Below, in pieces: positions 1-11,699 of a DNA stretch of 64,000 bases. The position numbers were made by a program, and so were the translations under genes. The stretch comes from Tetraselmis striata (taxonomy: Eukaryota > Chlorophyta > Chlorodendrophyceae > Chlorodendrales > Chlorodendraceae): assembly GCA_006384855.1 (NCBI GenBank), contig VCJN01000546.1, positions 1-64,000 on the forward strand. Reading direction: 5' to 3'. The stretch's first letter is position 1; each line of letters begins with the position of its first letter. The notes below the pieces were generated by a model that did no database searches, was not told the DNA's origin, and worked only from the letters and a program-made list of their open reading frames with translations.

Positions 1-1500
1 CCACCTTCCGGGGGTCCATCTTGATCTGTCCTGCTTCGACGATATGGCCCGAAAACTCCACGCTAGTACTGCCGAACGAACACTTCGACATCTTGATATG
101 CAAGTGGTGTCGTTGCAACTCCCGTAGCACCAATCTGATGTGCTCGAGATGCTCTTCAGCTGTCTTGCTGTAGATCAACACATCGTCCAGGTATACCACG
201 CAGAATTTGCCGAGATATGGGCTCAAAACACGGTTCATCATAGTCTGGAATCCAGCTGGGGCGTTTGTCAAGCCGAAAGGTAACACACAGTACTCGTAGA
301 GTCCATAGTGTGTCCGGAACGCTGTTTTGTGGATGTCTTTCGGTTTAATTCGTACTTGATGGTAGCCTTTGTACAGGTACAGAGTACTGAAAATAGTCGC
401 ACCATGCAATGAGTCCAATAATTCGTCGATACGAGGAAGCGGGGTCCGGTCTTTCTTCGTAAGGTCATTCAATTTACGGTAGTCCACACACATACGCAGA
501 GTGCCGTCTTTCTTACGCACAAATAAAATTGGGGCGCCGTGGTTTGACTTGGACGGACGAATCCACCCTTTTGCCAACAATTCCTCCAGTTGTGACCGTA
601 CCTCTTGCAACTCCGCTGGTGACATACGGTACGTTCGTTCCTTGGGGGGTTCATCACTTTCCAGGTTGATCTCAAAGTCGAACTCGCGCTCCGGTGGCAG
701 GTCAGTAGGCTCCGCGATGATGTCTGCAAACTCCATAAGGGACTCCTTGAGCTCCTCGGTCCACTCGGTCGACTGGTCCGTGCGCAGCTCAGCTACCGCA
801 TCGAACACCTCGCGTACCGCAACAGCAAACAGTTCCTCGCCGCGACTCTTCCTCAGCTCCTTCGCCATCTTAGCCGCGTCCAGATGGTAAACCGTCGTAG
901 GTACTGTATACTGTTCCGCTGTAGCAATGTGTTGTCCAGTCTTCCGGTGTTTGATAATTTTAGCAGTCCAGTCAATGTCAGGATTAACTGTTTCCAGCCA
1001 AGGTTGTCCGAGAATAATGTCGAATTTCTCCAGGTCTGTAACTATAGCGTCCAATTTATAGTCGAAAGCTCCTACGGTAAGTACTGCGCTCCTCAGCCGT
1101 TTGGTACTGGTACTCATACTGCCGTTCGCCAGTTTTATACGGTGTTTTCCTCCGGATACTGTAGGGCACTGATGCAATTGTACCCATTCGGTACTCGCAA
1201 AATTTTCGGTTGCACCAGAGTCCACCAGTATTTTACAGTGTCGTCCTCGCAATTCGCCAGTAATAGTCAGCAGTCGGGTACCACTCGGTGAAGTTACGTT
1301 GCACAAACGCGATGTGGAGTCTTCGCCAGGTAGTCGGACGTAACGGTTGACATATTCATCAATTTGTTCGCCGAAGCTTTCGTACCGTAGTGGGTAGCGT
1401 ACTGTCTCCGTCTCCAGATAACCCGTACTTCGTGCCTCCAATAATTTCTTCCAGGTTGTCCATAGTGCACGGTTCAAAGGGTCTTCGTGGGTACAGTATT
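1..1500 (-). CDS. Retrotransposon Pol fragment: aspartic protease and reverse transcriptase
   Basis: This frame opens just after a stop near 1501 and runs off the window at base 1. It carries a retropepsin-like active site ILVDSGAT (about 1215-1240) and, further on, FDIILGQPWL (about 1005). The RT follows: ILFVRKKDGTLRMCVDYRKL (about 480-545), the motif A region TIFSTLYLYKGYHQVRI (about 345-400), FGLTNAPAGFQ, and the catalytic VVYLDDVLIYSK box (about 170-225). Motif A normally has Asp in the LDL core; here the codon is TAC (Tyr), so this copy is probably inactive as a polymerase. Its frame differs by one base from the upstream ORF, through either a frameshift signal or a mutation; I saw no classical slippery heptamer. 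Confidence 0.85.
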
Positions 1501-2223
1501 ACGACGAGCGCGATACAGGTATACAGGACACCGGTTGTCTCCCGTCCGCTGAGTGCCGAGGTACCGTAGATTGCTCTCATGTACCCGGTACCCAGTTTGC
1601 TCGAGTAATCGTCGTACTGCTGTTGTCTCCGGCGTCGCGTCCGTGTCGCCGCGCTTGCCTTCTGGAAACCAAATCAGTCCGCTGTCTTCTACAGTCAGAA
1701 GCACTCGTCTTCCATCGGTTACTAGAACCTTCGAGTGCGTCCACTCAGGCTTCGGTGGGGTTCTCAGGTGCTGCGGTAGAAACCGTACGCCGGCGCCATC
1801 GTCAGCGTAGATCTGTGTCGCCCATCGAGTGGGGCCAACATCCTGTCTCGCACCTTCTATGCCATCGTTCGTTGGACACGTAAACACAGAAGTCTCCGCT
1901 GGCAACTCATCCACCAGACGAAAATTTCTAAGTAGTCTAAACCACGGCTTACGCGACCATTTTGGGACCACAATAATTGCTCGTAGATGCGGATGCAATA
2001 ACTTCTGTCGAAGGTAGTGGCCCAAAAATTCTTCAATTCGGTCATACGGGGCATTTAGCCAAATACGCCGATATTCTCCGAGATCATGTTCCTGAAATGG
2101 GCGCGTCGGACAGCAAAAACTACCAGAAACTTGAGAATTCAGGCCGTCATTATCGCAAGCTCCGTCCAGGTCGCAGGGTCCGTATTTCTTCGTGTACTCG
2201 TGAAATAATTCGCGATGTACCAT
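1474..2223 (-). CDS. Retrotransposon ORF: Dam-like segment followed by Nudix-like segment
   Basis: A 249-codon ORF between gag and protease; the frame stays open a little upstream of the ATG used. The first half (MVHRELFHEYTKKYGPCDLD, then IWLNAPYDRIEEFLGHYL and AIIVVPKWSRKPWF) resembles the DNA-adenine-methylase-like segment seen in some algal retroelements. The usual NPPY core reads NAPY, so catalytic competence is doubtful. Residues ~160-245 look like a Nudix fold: KVLVTDGRRVLLTV, then WFPEGKRGD, TPETTAVRRLLEQTGY and a strand ending CPVYLYRARR. The Nudix box is degenerate: RRLLEQ replaces RExxEE and there is an extra residue before TPE. The Dam-like call rests on motif resemblance and the Nudix call on motif order; neither was searched. 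Confidence 0.6.
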   Translation of the reverse strand: MVHRELFHEYTKKYGPCDLDGACDNDGLNSQVSGSFCCPTRPFQEHDLGEYRRIWLNAPYDRIEEFLGHYLRQKLLHPHLRAIIVVPKWSRKPWFRLLRNFRLVDELPAETSVFTCPTNDGIEGARQDVGPTRWATQIYADDGAGVRFLPQHLRTPPKPEWTHSKVLVTDGRRVLLTVEDSGLIWFPEGKRGDTDATPETTAVRRLLEQTGYRVHESNLRYLGTQRTGDNRCPVYLYRARRNTVPTKTL

Positions 2224-2356
2224 CCAGTCGCTGAAATCCTTGTGGAGGAAATCAGGCCTCAGTGTCGTTCGAGGATACGAGAGCTGTACTTCTGTAGTCT
2301 CGCGAGCCGTTTTAGGGGACAGTCCTTCACCCTGTCGCGCGCCGCGCGCGGCCGAC

Positions 2357-3523
2357 TCACGTCTTAGTTTCCCGGCCGGGTCTTATGGGTCGATACTCGG
2401 AAATCTTCTTCTTCTTGCTCGGGCACGCGGACGCAACATGACCTTTCGCCCTGCAGATAAAGCAGCGTCCCTCCTTCTTAAATCTCTCAAACTCCTCCTC
2501 GGTCAATCGCCGCGCCATCAACAGGTCGTCTTCTTGTTCTGTAGCCTCACCCTCAGCACTGCTGTAGTACTGCTCGTCGTCGTCGCCATCGTCGTCCATG
2601 ATGTTTAGGCGCTCGCGACGGATCTCGCGGTGCACATCTGTCTCCCGCTCCGCAGCTTCAACAGCCAAAGCTGCCTGTACAACTTCTGCCAGGGTCTTAG
2701 GGTTTTTCAGGGCAACTTCCTTTCGAATATGGGGTTTCAGTCCGCGCTGGAAGTCATGTACATTATCTTCCTCGTGACGATGGGGTAACTCCAGTAGTTG
2801 CTCGCGGAAATAATTCGCGTACTTCTGTACTGTAGTCCGCTGTGTCGCGCGATCCAGATTGATACGAGCTTGCTTCGCCGGTGTACGTCCACAGAATTCG
2901 GTGATTAGTGCCGCCTCCATGTGCGTAATACCGGTAAAACCGCCGCCAATTTCGTCGTGCGTACTCGCCACTTGCGCGTACCACCACTTGGATACAGGTC
3001 CGTGAAAATAGCCAGATGCCCAGTACACGCTACGAGGTTCCTCCGGGTTTACATTGTGATATTTCAGGTAGCCCCGTGCATGACGAAACCAGTTCCGTAG
3101 CTCGTCGATATTCGTAGTCGACAGCTTCTCGATCTTCGCTGGTTTCACATCGCTCGGCATGAGCCCAGGCATGTCGCTGGTCCGGGCAGAACGAAGCTGG
3201 TCTCGCATCTGCTGCTCTACAACTCGGCTCCGGTTCACTCGGTCGTCGAAATGACTGAAGTCTTGTCGCACGTACTCGTCCAAGCGGCGAATCTCCGCCG
3301 TTGCCGCCGTTGTAGCTTGCGCTACATCTTGCATCTTCGCTTGCTCCGTCGACATAGTCTCGACTCGGTCGGCTAGTCGTTGAAGCATGCTCATCATAGT
3401 TGCGAGGGTCGGTTGCGTGCCCTCTTGACCTCCTTCGAGCGGAATCGGCTGTGCTTCGCCGGCAGTGGCCGCTACCGGAAAGCTTCCGCTGTCCTCAGGT
3501 GGTGTCTCTCCTGGTGTAGCCAT
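2357..3523 (-). CDS. Retrotransposon Gag protein with CCHC zinc knuckle
   Basis: An uninterrupted 388-codon ORF. Residues ~1-40 are Pro/Gly/Glu-rich. A helical segment with coiled-coil character (~45-115) precedes the conserved gag core (~135-290), which includes RNWFRHARGYL and a run of tryptophans typical of retrotransposon gag capsid domains. An acidic stretch (DDDGDDDEQ) is followed near the C-terminus by a zinc knuckle, CFICRAKGHVASAC (C-x2-C-x4-H-x4-C), and a basic tail. Gag would coat element RNA in cytoplasmic particles. The start at 3523 is the first ATG of the frame, and the length is normal for plant and algal Ty3/gypsy gag. Confidence 0.85.
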   Translation of the reverse strand: MATPGETPPEDSGSFPVAATAGEAQPIPLEGGQEGTQPTLATMMSMLQRLADRVETMSTEQAKMQDVAQATTAATAEIRRLDEYVRQDFSHFDDRVNRSRVVEQQMRDQLRSARTSDMPGLMPSDVKPAKIEKLSTTNIDELRNWFRHARGYLKYHNVNPEEPRSVYWASGYFHGPVSKWWYAQVASTHDEIGGGFTGITHMEAALITEFCGRTPAKQARINLDRATQRTTVQKYANYFREQLLELPHRHEEDNVHDFQRGLKPHIRKEVALKNPKTLAEVVQAALAVEAAERETDVHREIRRERLNIMDDDGDDDEQYYSSAEGEATEQEDDLLMARRLTEEEFERFKKEGRCFICRAKGHVASACPSKKKKISEYRPIRPGRETKT

Positions 3524-4200
3524 CTTTACGTCGCTTACCGCTGTCTAAGCTCCGAAACCAAGTGTTAGGCTCTAGCTTAAGCCTGTTCTTTAGGCCCTTT
3601 AGGATGCAGCGGAAGGATTTAGAAAGTATGGCCAATCTCTTCTGGTTACAGGGGTTCCTGGGTTATAGTTCTGTCTCTGAATTCTACCTAGTAGACTTGT
3701 CCGAGGCGGTATTTATACCCGCCGAGGTCATAGTCATACCTGTGCTATGTTAGCCGGGTGTCATGGGATACCCGTGCTGTGTTAGCCACGTAAGGCTTGA
3801 GTCAGAGAACTCTAGAGAATTCCAGAACAGTCTTCGGCCTTATACTACTAATATTTACGCCCGCAATACTAATATGTACAGCGACTCCGCGGATGCGTAG
3901 TCGTACTACCTTTGCGGGGAGTTATACCTGCTAGTATAGCAGAACATTATGGCTAAAGGGAAATGGAGTATAACAGTACGAGTTATCATCGCGTCGGGTA
4001 CAGTGCACCAGTACTTCACCTGACTGTACTCGGCGCGCTCGCGCGCTCGTGCGCGCAGCTGTACTCGTCCTACTCGTGCCTGTGCCGCTGCTTTGCTGGG
4101 CGCTCGTCGCCAACTTGGGCTTTGCTACCCCTGCTGCTTCTACTGGCCTGCAGTTCCGGCTCGTGCCGCACGCCACCATGGCGCGCAACCAATGCTATAG

Positions 4201-4222
4201 GGCGCCGTCAGGAGACGGCGCC
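4201..4222. other. Perfect short hairpin upstream of the retroelement
   Basis: GGCGCCGTC, a 4-base AGGA loop, then GACGGCGCC form a 9-bp perfect stem. No gene is evident next to it. It could be a chance GC-rich palindrome or part of the element's LTR. Confidence 0.4.
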
Positions 4223-4415
4223 TTAATTCCGCGACACGTCCGGCCTATGTCATGCCGGCGTCAACATCTCCCGCCCGCGTCTGATGCGCCTGCGCCTCGA
4301 TCGAGGTCCTCTTGGCGCGAGACCCCTCTACAACTCAAGACATCTTCCACCTTCGTCTGGTCGGCACGCCTGCCGACTGCCCACGCTCGCAGTCGTAAAC
4401 GAACCGCGTGTAAAC

Positions 4416-4812
4416 TGGCAAAACCAGACTCGAATGCATGATTGAAATGATCTAAACGTGTTTATGGGGTTTCCTAACGGACTATAGCTGTCGTAGTGCG
4501 ACCCGTACGGTCTGTAGTGGTTTGAAGCCGTTACCATCGGGGTTTGGTACGGGCTACCCCATCGCCCGCGAGCCCTGCGCTCCCGGCCGGGGAGCTACTT
4601 AGGACAGCCACCAGCAGCTCGTCTGCCATCTTCCAGCTCGCTGCCTTCGGCAGCGCCCTCCCGTTTTCCGCCTCCGCCCTGCGGGCTCCTCCTCCGACAT
4701 TCCCTCCCCTTTCGCTGAACCTTCCTAGCCATAAAATGGTGCTTTTCCGTGTAAAAAAGCCTCCGCACCCTTTTTGGCAAAACCAGACTCGAATGCATGA
4801 TTGAAATGATCT
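4416..4812. repeat. 38-bp direct repeat (4416-4453 and 4775-4812) flanking about 320 bp
   Basis: The same 38 bases, starting TGGCAAAACCAGACTCGAAT, occur at 4416-4453 and again at 4775-4812 with no differences that I can see. The segment between them is C-rich and carries no convincing ORF. A local duplication or the footprint of an insertion would both give this arrangement. The remaining DNA from 3560 to 5700 holds no gene I can support. Confidence 0.7.
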
Positions 4813-5829
4813 TTTAGTAGCGACCTACTGCTTTCAGCGGTGGATTGGTTTTTTTCCCGGTGGATTTGTTAGTATACTATCCTTTTTGTAATTCACATGA
4901 GTTACATTTAGTTAGTTTGTAATCCTTACTGCTTTGAGCGGCGGTGGATTTGTTGCTGGTCTTTTTGTAATTCACACCAGTAGTTTTCCCATACTCAGCA
5001 TACATATGTTGTAATATACATGAAATACCAGTAAGGATTATTTTTTACTGTAATTTAGCATTTTACTACTATTGAAACTCTACGGTTAGATTTCGTTACG
5101 TATACGTATGTTTTTCGTAATGTTTCGTCCATCCGTAAAGACGGCTAATGTACCAGCACATCCTAATTCGGTCCGCGACGATATCGATCACCGCCAGCAC
5201 TTCAAGGATTATTAATAATTAGCGAGCGAGCCGCTACAGCGAGCGAGCTACATGAGCGAGCAGCAGCAGGCGATATCGGAAATCACCAAAATAAAATAGT
5301 TGCTGTTAGTTCTGTTGTAGTGCGCTTCTGTGAAAGCCCTGATGTAATTTATTTAACCAAAATAAAAGGCAATCAGAAAGCAATTCAAGGATTCGTGTCT
5401 TTATTTATTGCGAGTGTGTAAATATCGTCGACAGCCGCGGCGCGCCGCTTGCTTGCGTCGTTTCGACGGCATCACGTCGTTCAAAATCGCGTCATCACGG
5501 GTCGGCGCAGCACAGCAGTGCACCACTCCGCCTTCGAGCACTGCCACTGGTCCAGTTGAGTGTGCAGAGCCACGCTCTCGCACGAAGCAGTGTAGTATAC
5601 TCGACTCGCCTGTCGACAGGCTCTAGCAGTCGCATGGGAGATACCGCCAGGCCGTGAAGAAATCAACACTGTACCTGTACTCCCAGCAGCACACGTTATC
5701 CTCAGCGACGGAGGATGGTCGCCGGCTCGGCCGGCTTCCGCGGCGCGTTTTTCCCTGTTGGGGGGGGCTTCAGTGGGCGCTGTGGTGGCAGGTATGCCGG
5801 GCTTAGGGATATTTTCTCCCCACTCGAGT

Positions 5830-8800
5830 CCAGTATGTGGGCAGCACGTCAGTCGGCCGCCGGGCTCAATGATGGGAGAAGTGCGACACTGGCACTTATT
5901 TGGACCCAGGGGCGGAAAGAGGTTTCGCACCGAAGTTCTGGAGTTGCTGTGGGAAACACAGGCCCCTGTTCACCCTGAAAACCCACCAATTCGCACGTAC
6001 GTGGACTCGCTGATGGGCGTGTTGGTAGTCGAAGTGCCCCCCCCCCCCCCCCCCCCCTAGCCGGCTCTCCCCCCGTGATGCAGAGGGCCTTCTCACCGGT
6101 TCCCATGTCTCACCGCAGGCAGAGACCAGGGCGTGCTTCGCACAGACGGACGTTGCAGTGCAACGCCTCTTCGGTCCGCACCGCGAGCGGCGGCGGCGGC
6201 AAGCAGCCACTGCAAGCGATGGTAACGGGGATTGGGGTGGCTGTCTCTGCGACGGGTACGCTGGGCTTCAGTCCTGCAGTGGGCTCCGCGGTCGGATGCA
6301 TGGGCACACGGATGATTGCAAGCTGCTGTTGCTTGCAATATAACGTGTGGAGGTGAAGGCACAAACGTAACTGACCCTGCTGGGTGTGCTCGCTGGCAGC
6401 CGGGCTGGCAGCCCTGGCCCCCATGCTCAGCTGCTCTCAGCCTGGTCTGAAGGCCATCTGCAAGGTAGCGAATGCTCTCCTCGGGCCAGGTGCCCCCACC
6501 CCCCCGCCCCTCCCCCTGCCTCCATTCCATTCCACCCCTTCCCCAAGACTCTGCTCATGCCTATGCCGGACTGTGGCAACACGCCCAATCACCGCAGCTG
6601 TACGCACATCCCCATAGCCTCTCCACCGACGCTATTTCTCACCACACCGCTGTTGCTGCCAGCACAGGGCTGGAAGTCTCCATAGAGTCAGCGTCGTTTT
6701 CGTGGATATCGCCGCAGTGGTGAGGCGCCCCAGCCTGAAAGTATGCATGCAGCCCCCTCAACCCCACCCATCCACCCCCTATCGTACGTGCCGCCGGGTG
6801 GAGACATGCTCTAAGCAATGCGTGGCCTGCTGCGATTTCCCATAAGGGTGAAGGGAATTGTCATCCGGGACTCCAGGAGTGCATCCCCTGCAGCAGAGCA
6901 GCGGACGTACGTGACCATTGACGAAGTTGCACTGCGCCATGGGCTGTTTCGCATGGCATTCGCAGGTGGGCTCTTCCTCTGTCCCTCAACAGGGAGTCCC
7001 TGCCCTCACGCTACCCGCCCATACTCCCAAGCCCCACATACTGAGGGATGGCCAACAGCGCTCTCCAGCTGCCCGAAATGGAAGTATGTCTCAGACGCTA
7101 CTGTGATTGTGCTCTTCACAATGCAGGGAAGAAAGAGGTTGTGGTAGCTGGACTAATCATCGATCCAGCCATGGATAAAAGTGGCAGCATGGTACGCACC
7201 CTGTCCCCCCCCCCCCCCCCCCCCCCGCGGGTCTGTCTCTTTATATATCTGTATATATATATACATATATATATGTATCTGTGTGTGTATACATATGTAC
7301 GTGTACATACATGTATACATACATATATATAAAGATATATATATATGTATGAATATGTATAACGTTTATGCGTCTGCTTCATTTATTTGTAGCGGTTTGT
7401 GGTGTCAGTGACTGGCATTTCTTGATTGAGAGGAGCATTCCAGGAAGCATATCCCTGCAGTTGCGAGGCCGTTGCTCTGACAGGCGTCGCCTCGCGCGCA
7501 GTCCCTCCTCGCAGTGGCACTGTCTCGATCACGGATTAGCAGCCTGCCAGTGGGCCTGTCAGGATCCACCAAGGACCAGCTAGCCGCCATCAAACGGAAG
7601 GCGGAGAATGCGGCGTCGCCGATGGAGGTTTGTGCGGAGCAAGCCCCCGTCGTTTTCCGGTTGACGGCTGATACGGACGCGGGGCGCTCTGCCGTGCACG
7701 AGGGTGCCATCTGGCTGCCCATGGAGGCCTCAGACCTGTTCGGAGGTATCTCCCCAACACCGACAACGCGCCGTGAAGGAAGAAAGTCCACGCGAGTATC
7801 ACACACTTGAAATTCGGCAAGAGGCCAGTTCTGCGCTGCTGAGCCGCATGACTGAGCCATTATGGCCCCGCATGTTCCCGCCTGGCAGGACCGGTCTCTG
7901 TGCACTGCTGCCTTGGGGTCACCGACACGGGGCGCACGATAGAGGCAGGCGATGAAGAGGGTGAGGGTATGCCTCCTCCTGGGTCCGGCCGCGTCACGAG
8001 CGAGCGCGCCATGGCAGGTATGTGCGGCACGGATGTGAGCGTGCGCCGACGACACTGCGAACCCCTTGCCTCCATCACTGTCCTCCGCAGTGTGCGTTGT
8101 CCAGCTCCACTGACTACGCTGGGGGTGTTGTCGGCGTGTGATTGGTGCGTGGTTGGGCGTGCCAGAGCTGGCTCGAGATGCAGGCAACGGTGTGCAGCTG
8201 CTGCTGGCGACGCTAAACGCAAGGGCCGCGTCCGCCGCAACGAGCGCGCAACCAAAGGCATCCAGGCCAGTAGCCGCTGCCATCGAGTCGAACAACCTCA
8301 GGATGGATGTGCTCGGCTGGGTGCATGAGGTGAGGCTGTCACCCCTCAAGTCGGCACAGCTGCCCGTCCATATCCGCTGCTGGGAGTGCGATGAGGGCAT
8401 TATCCTGCCTGCTGGTCCTGTGCGCTTTGTCATGCATCCAGTTGGTGTGCCATCCCTCCTTCTGTGACATTGGCCGCCAATATGCTGTACCCATGCGTTG
8501 GGTTCGCTGTATACCATCGTTCTTACCACTCGTTACGATAGATCAACTATACCTATCATCAGCAAAAAGCTCATGAAACGCCAATCCCTGATGATGTATA
8601 TTCATCTACTTAAGCGTAATCAAAGAAAGCCGCGCGAATACTGTGACTGGATGTTGCAAACCAGATCACTGTTTATGGCCCCGTCCGTCCAGTTACATGC
8701 CCCCACGAGTTTTCGCCCTTGACACCCGTTCTTCCGGTGGCCGTGCAGGACGGGGGGCTGGAGCTCGCGCAGCCCGCGCGCGTAACGGCGGCGCTCTCCC

Positions 8801-10453
8801 CCGCGCCCGTCCGCCGAGCACTGGCGCGCATCAGCCCCCTGCTCGGCAGCACCGTGCCCTCCGGCGAAGAGGGGCACCATGCTGCGCATCCGGACTCGTA
8901 CTTGAACCTCCAGCTCGCGCCGGAGCGAGGCGAGGACCACAGGCTCCTGGTGCCCAGCAGCGCATACGACATCCAGCTGGAGCCGCTGAAGCTGGTGAGT
9001 CCCCTGCTCCTTATCATCCATGCAAGCTGTCAGATGAGCTCAGCCCCGTACTGTGAATGCATATGTGCTGTCTCACTGACACCCGCCCCGTGATGCTGGA
9101 TTGCAGAGCCTGCGGCGCAGCGCACTGCTGGACAATTTGTTGCAGCTGATGGAGAAGAATCCGAACCGCAGCGAGATCGTCCCCGCGTGGCTCGCACAGT
9201 CGCGGGTGCGTGCAGGCCTCTGTGCCGACTCTTTCTATGCAGTCGGCTCTGCTGGCTGCACTGGACCCTGATGGCCGGTTGCTGATGGTGGGCTCGCAAT
9301 GCTCAGGTGAAGGTTGGCGTGGATGGCAGCGTTCGGATGGATCGCGCCGACATGCAAATAGCAGGTGCGCTGGTGCGGGTGGCACTGCTGCCATGCTGCT
9401 GCTGTGGTACGCCTAAAGATGTGTGCACGGATAGATCAGGCTTCTCCCCTTGCTTCTGGATAATCCTTGTGTCTAGATTGAACATATATAAGCATCTAAT
9501 ATGTGTAAGGATAAAGTGGTAGCACAGTAGTACGATCCTGCTTTCATGTGGATGTGTATGTGCATGCGCGTGTGCTCATTCTGTCCAGTGTGCATCCATC
9601 TGCATACTCATGGAGCGTGTGTCCGTGTTCGCCTTCAAATTCGGCAGGTATGCACGTGTGCACCTGGGGCAAGTACGACCCAACCGCGGGGCTGGACGTG
9701 TCCCTCGGGCTCCCCACCGCCACCATGGTCCGGATTCTGAACGAGAAGGGGCTGAAGCTGAAGCGGATGCACCCGGACTACGTCTTCCAGATCCAGGTCA
9801 AAGGTATATATACATACAGCGCATTGATGACCCCGTCGTGGACGGCACCTCGTGTCATGCTCAGCGGCTGCATGGTAGCCCATTCTTTCTACCTTTCGCC
9901 CGGCAACGCTTTGTCTCCTCTGACATGTTTGGTAGCCATGCGTGCGGCCGCAGTGGGATCTCCCGCTTGCACAGCACCGGCTCACTGCGCCCTCTGTGTG
10001 GGATGTGTGCCCAGGATCCTTGTCAAGGCCGTCAGTGGATTGGCGGAAAGCTTCCGCCGCGCTCATTGCACTGGGGCTGAAGCTGCAGGCAGAGGGGCTG
10101 GCCAAATCGTCTGCGGGGGTTTCTCGCATGCTGCAGGTGCGCGCTCCGTTACAAGCGGAGCATGCGCGCACCCAGCGGAGCGTGCTCTCCTTCCCCCAGC
10201 TCCCCATAGATACATGTATAGATGCCTCTTCTGCTGCTACACATTCTTCCATTATTTTTTGAAGTGACAGTGACACATGTGGCGGTGTTTGCCCCATCCG
10301 TGGTTGCACCTGCAGAGGCTGGCGCCGTTGACATCCGAGCAGCTCAACAACTGGCTGGCCAAGCTCACGACGGCGCCCACGCTGACCGTGGACCTGCCTT
10401 GGCTGGGCGATGGTAGTGAGGCTGAAGAAGCGAACTGGGGCGGTGCAACATGA
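5830..10453 (+). CDS. Multi-exon protein-coding gene of unknown function
   Basis: I do not recognise the product. The 3' half is well supported by consistent splice phases: about 8700-8994, 9107-9205, 9307-9364, 9648-9803, 10015-10136 and 10316-10453 (TGA). The 9364/9648 and 9803/10015 introns split a Gly codon in phase 1 and keep the frame on both sides. Recognisable stretches are [20 protein letters not shown] (about 7655), [19 protein letters not shown] (about 8900), [20 protein letters not shown] (about 9135), [20 protein letters not shown] (about 9720) and [20 protein letters not shown] near the end. 5' candidates are near 5830-6030 ([20 protein letters not shown]), 6905-6965 and 7125-7190. 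The beta-rich look of several exons suggests repeated Ig-like or scaffold domains, but this is only an impression. The start codon is not placed. Confidence 0.5.
7239..7360. repeat. TA/CA-type microsatellite after a C tract, intronic
   Basis: A C run at about 7206-7226 is followed by TATATA/TACATA/TGTG repeats. It lies in an intron of the unrecognised plus-strand gene. Confidence 0.85.
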
Positions 10454-10855
10454 GTGATGTGCTCTGCGGCGTCGATAACGATGCGCTTAAGTTTGACAGT
10501 TAATCATTGATTGTAAATCGCTGTGCAGCGGATATCGCATTCGTTATGGATATATGGAATCCATATCGAATATATAGGCTACATATTGGTTACGGGAGTA
10601 CCTGGTTCCTTCCCAGCTGATACTGCAACTGCCCAAGCTGAGCCGTGATGGTGAGTGTATGAATCATCTGTATATCTATTTGCTTTCACATCTTCACGTC
10701 TAGGACTTGCACAGAGCCGCATTCTTTTAGAAAACCCTGCTACTATGAGCGCCTTGCCCACTCAGTGCCTTGAACAGCGGGTAGAACAATCATTACTCCT
10801 TAAAAGTATGACGGTTTCAGAGCGTCACTGCAAGATGGCAGGCGACTAGCCCACT

Positions 10856-11680
10856 ATGCGAATGCGTTATTAACGAAACAAACGAATTTAGTCTCCGGGT
10901 CGCCCAGAAATATAGACCGCCCAGAAGTTAGTCTCGGCCACATGGGCTGGGGGGCAGACTGGACGTGGTCGATGAAGTGGTGCAGGAGACGGGCGACACG
11001 GGGGTGCTCCGACACGGGAAGGGGCAGTACGCGTAGGTCGTCGGGGCCGCGCCGGCCCTTCTCGCGGTATACATGCAGGGAGGTGATGTTGTAGGAGTCG
11101 ACGTGCACGTCCCGTACTCGGCAGCAACACACGAATAAGCCCCCAGGCGAAAAACATGAAGTTGACGACCGCGGGCCCGGAAGTCGTACTGGAACTCGGG
11201 GAAGGACATAAACAATTAACTCGGCACACTCAACGAAAGAGTAAGCGACACTTGCAGGCAATGGGACGCGCAAAGCAACAACCGTCATGCAGCGTTGCCT
11301 GAGCATCGGGCCACGACGCGCGGCGGTGAGATGTAATGTGTCTTTGGCGATGGGGTCGATGTTCTGCAGTTCGAAGAACGTGTTGATTGCCGACAGGTAG
11401 GGTTGCATCGACTTAGCCCCAATGTGGCCCCGCCCACCGATCCAAGCGACGTGCCGAACGACGGCAGTAGAAGTCACCTCCAACGGGCCGATGTTCCCCG
11501 AATCGTGGCAGAACTCGGCGAACTGAGACAGCTTGCCGGCGTAGCTCCGTAGAGCCTGGGAGGCGAGTGAGCTGAAGAGGAGGTCGAGTGTGCGCTGCCC
11601 CGGCTCGTCTGAGCCGAACGCCTCATGTACACGGACCCGGAGCGAGGCCGCCCAAGGGGCGAGAGCTTCGGGCTCGTCAA
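10856..11680 (-). pseudogene. Decayed tyrosine recombinase (DIRS/Crypton-like integrase)
   Basis: The minus-strand frame ending near 10856 contains an N-terminal core-binding-like region (VTSTAVVRHVAWIGGRGHIG, then SMQPYLSAINTFFELQNIDP) of the type found in tyrosine recombinases of algal DIRS and Crypton elements. The upstream part (about 11480-11680) continues the similarity in another frame (RSYAGKLSQFAEFCHDSG), so a frameshift separates the halves. The downstream catalytic part (VHVDSYNITSLHVYREKGRR) is recognisable, but I do not see the complete R-H-R-Y set. No terminal repeats were found. Confidence 0.5.
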
Positions 11681-11699
11681 TCGCGTATATTAATTGCGA

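Larger units (their letters stand above)
1..3560 (-). mobile_element. Ty3/gypsy-type LTR retrotransposon, 5' part, truncated by the window
   Basis: Reading on the minus strand from about 3523 down to 1, the order is gag with a zinc knuckle, an ORF with a Dam-like and a Nudix-like segment, an aspartic protease and a reverse transcriptase. RNase H and integrase, if present, lie beyond base 1. The gag-protease-RT order and RT motifs fit the Ty3/gypsy group. I could not identify an LTR, primer-binding site or target duplication upstream of gag. The copy looks partly decayed: the second ORF and the protease/RT frame are offset by one base, and a catalytic RT aspartate is changed. Confidence 0.85.
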
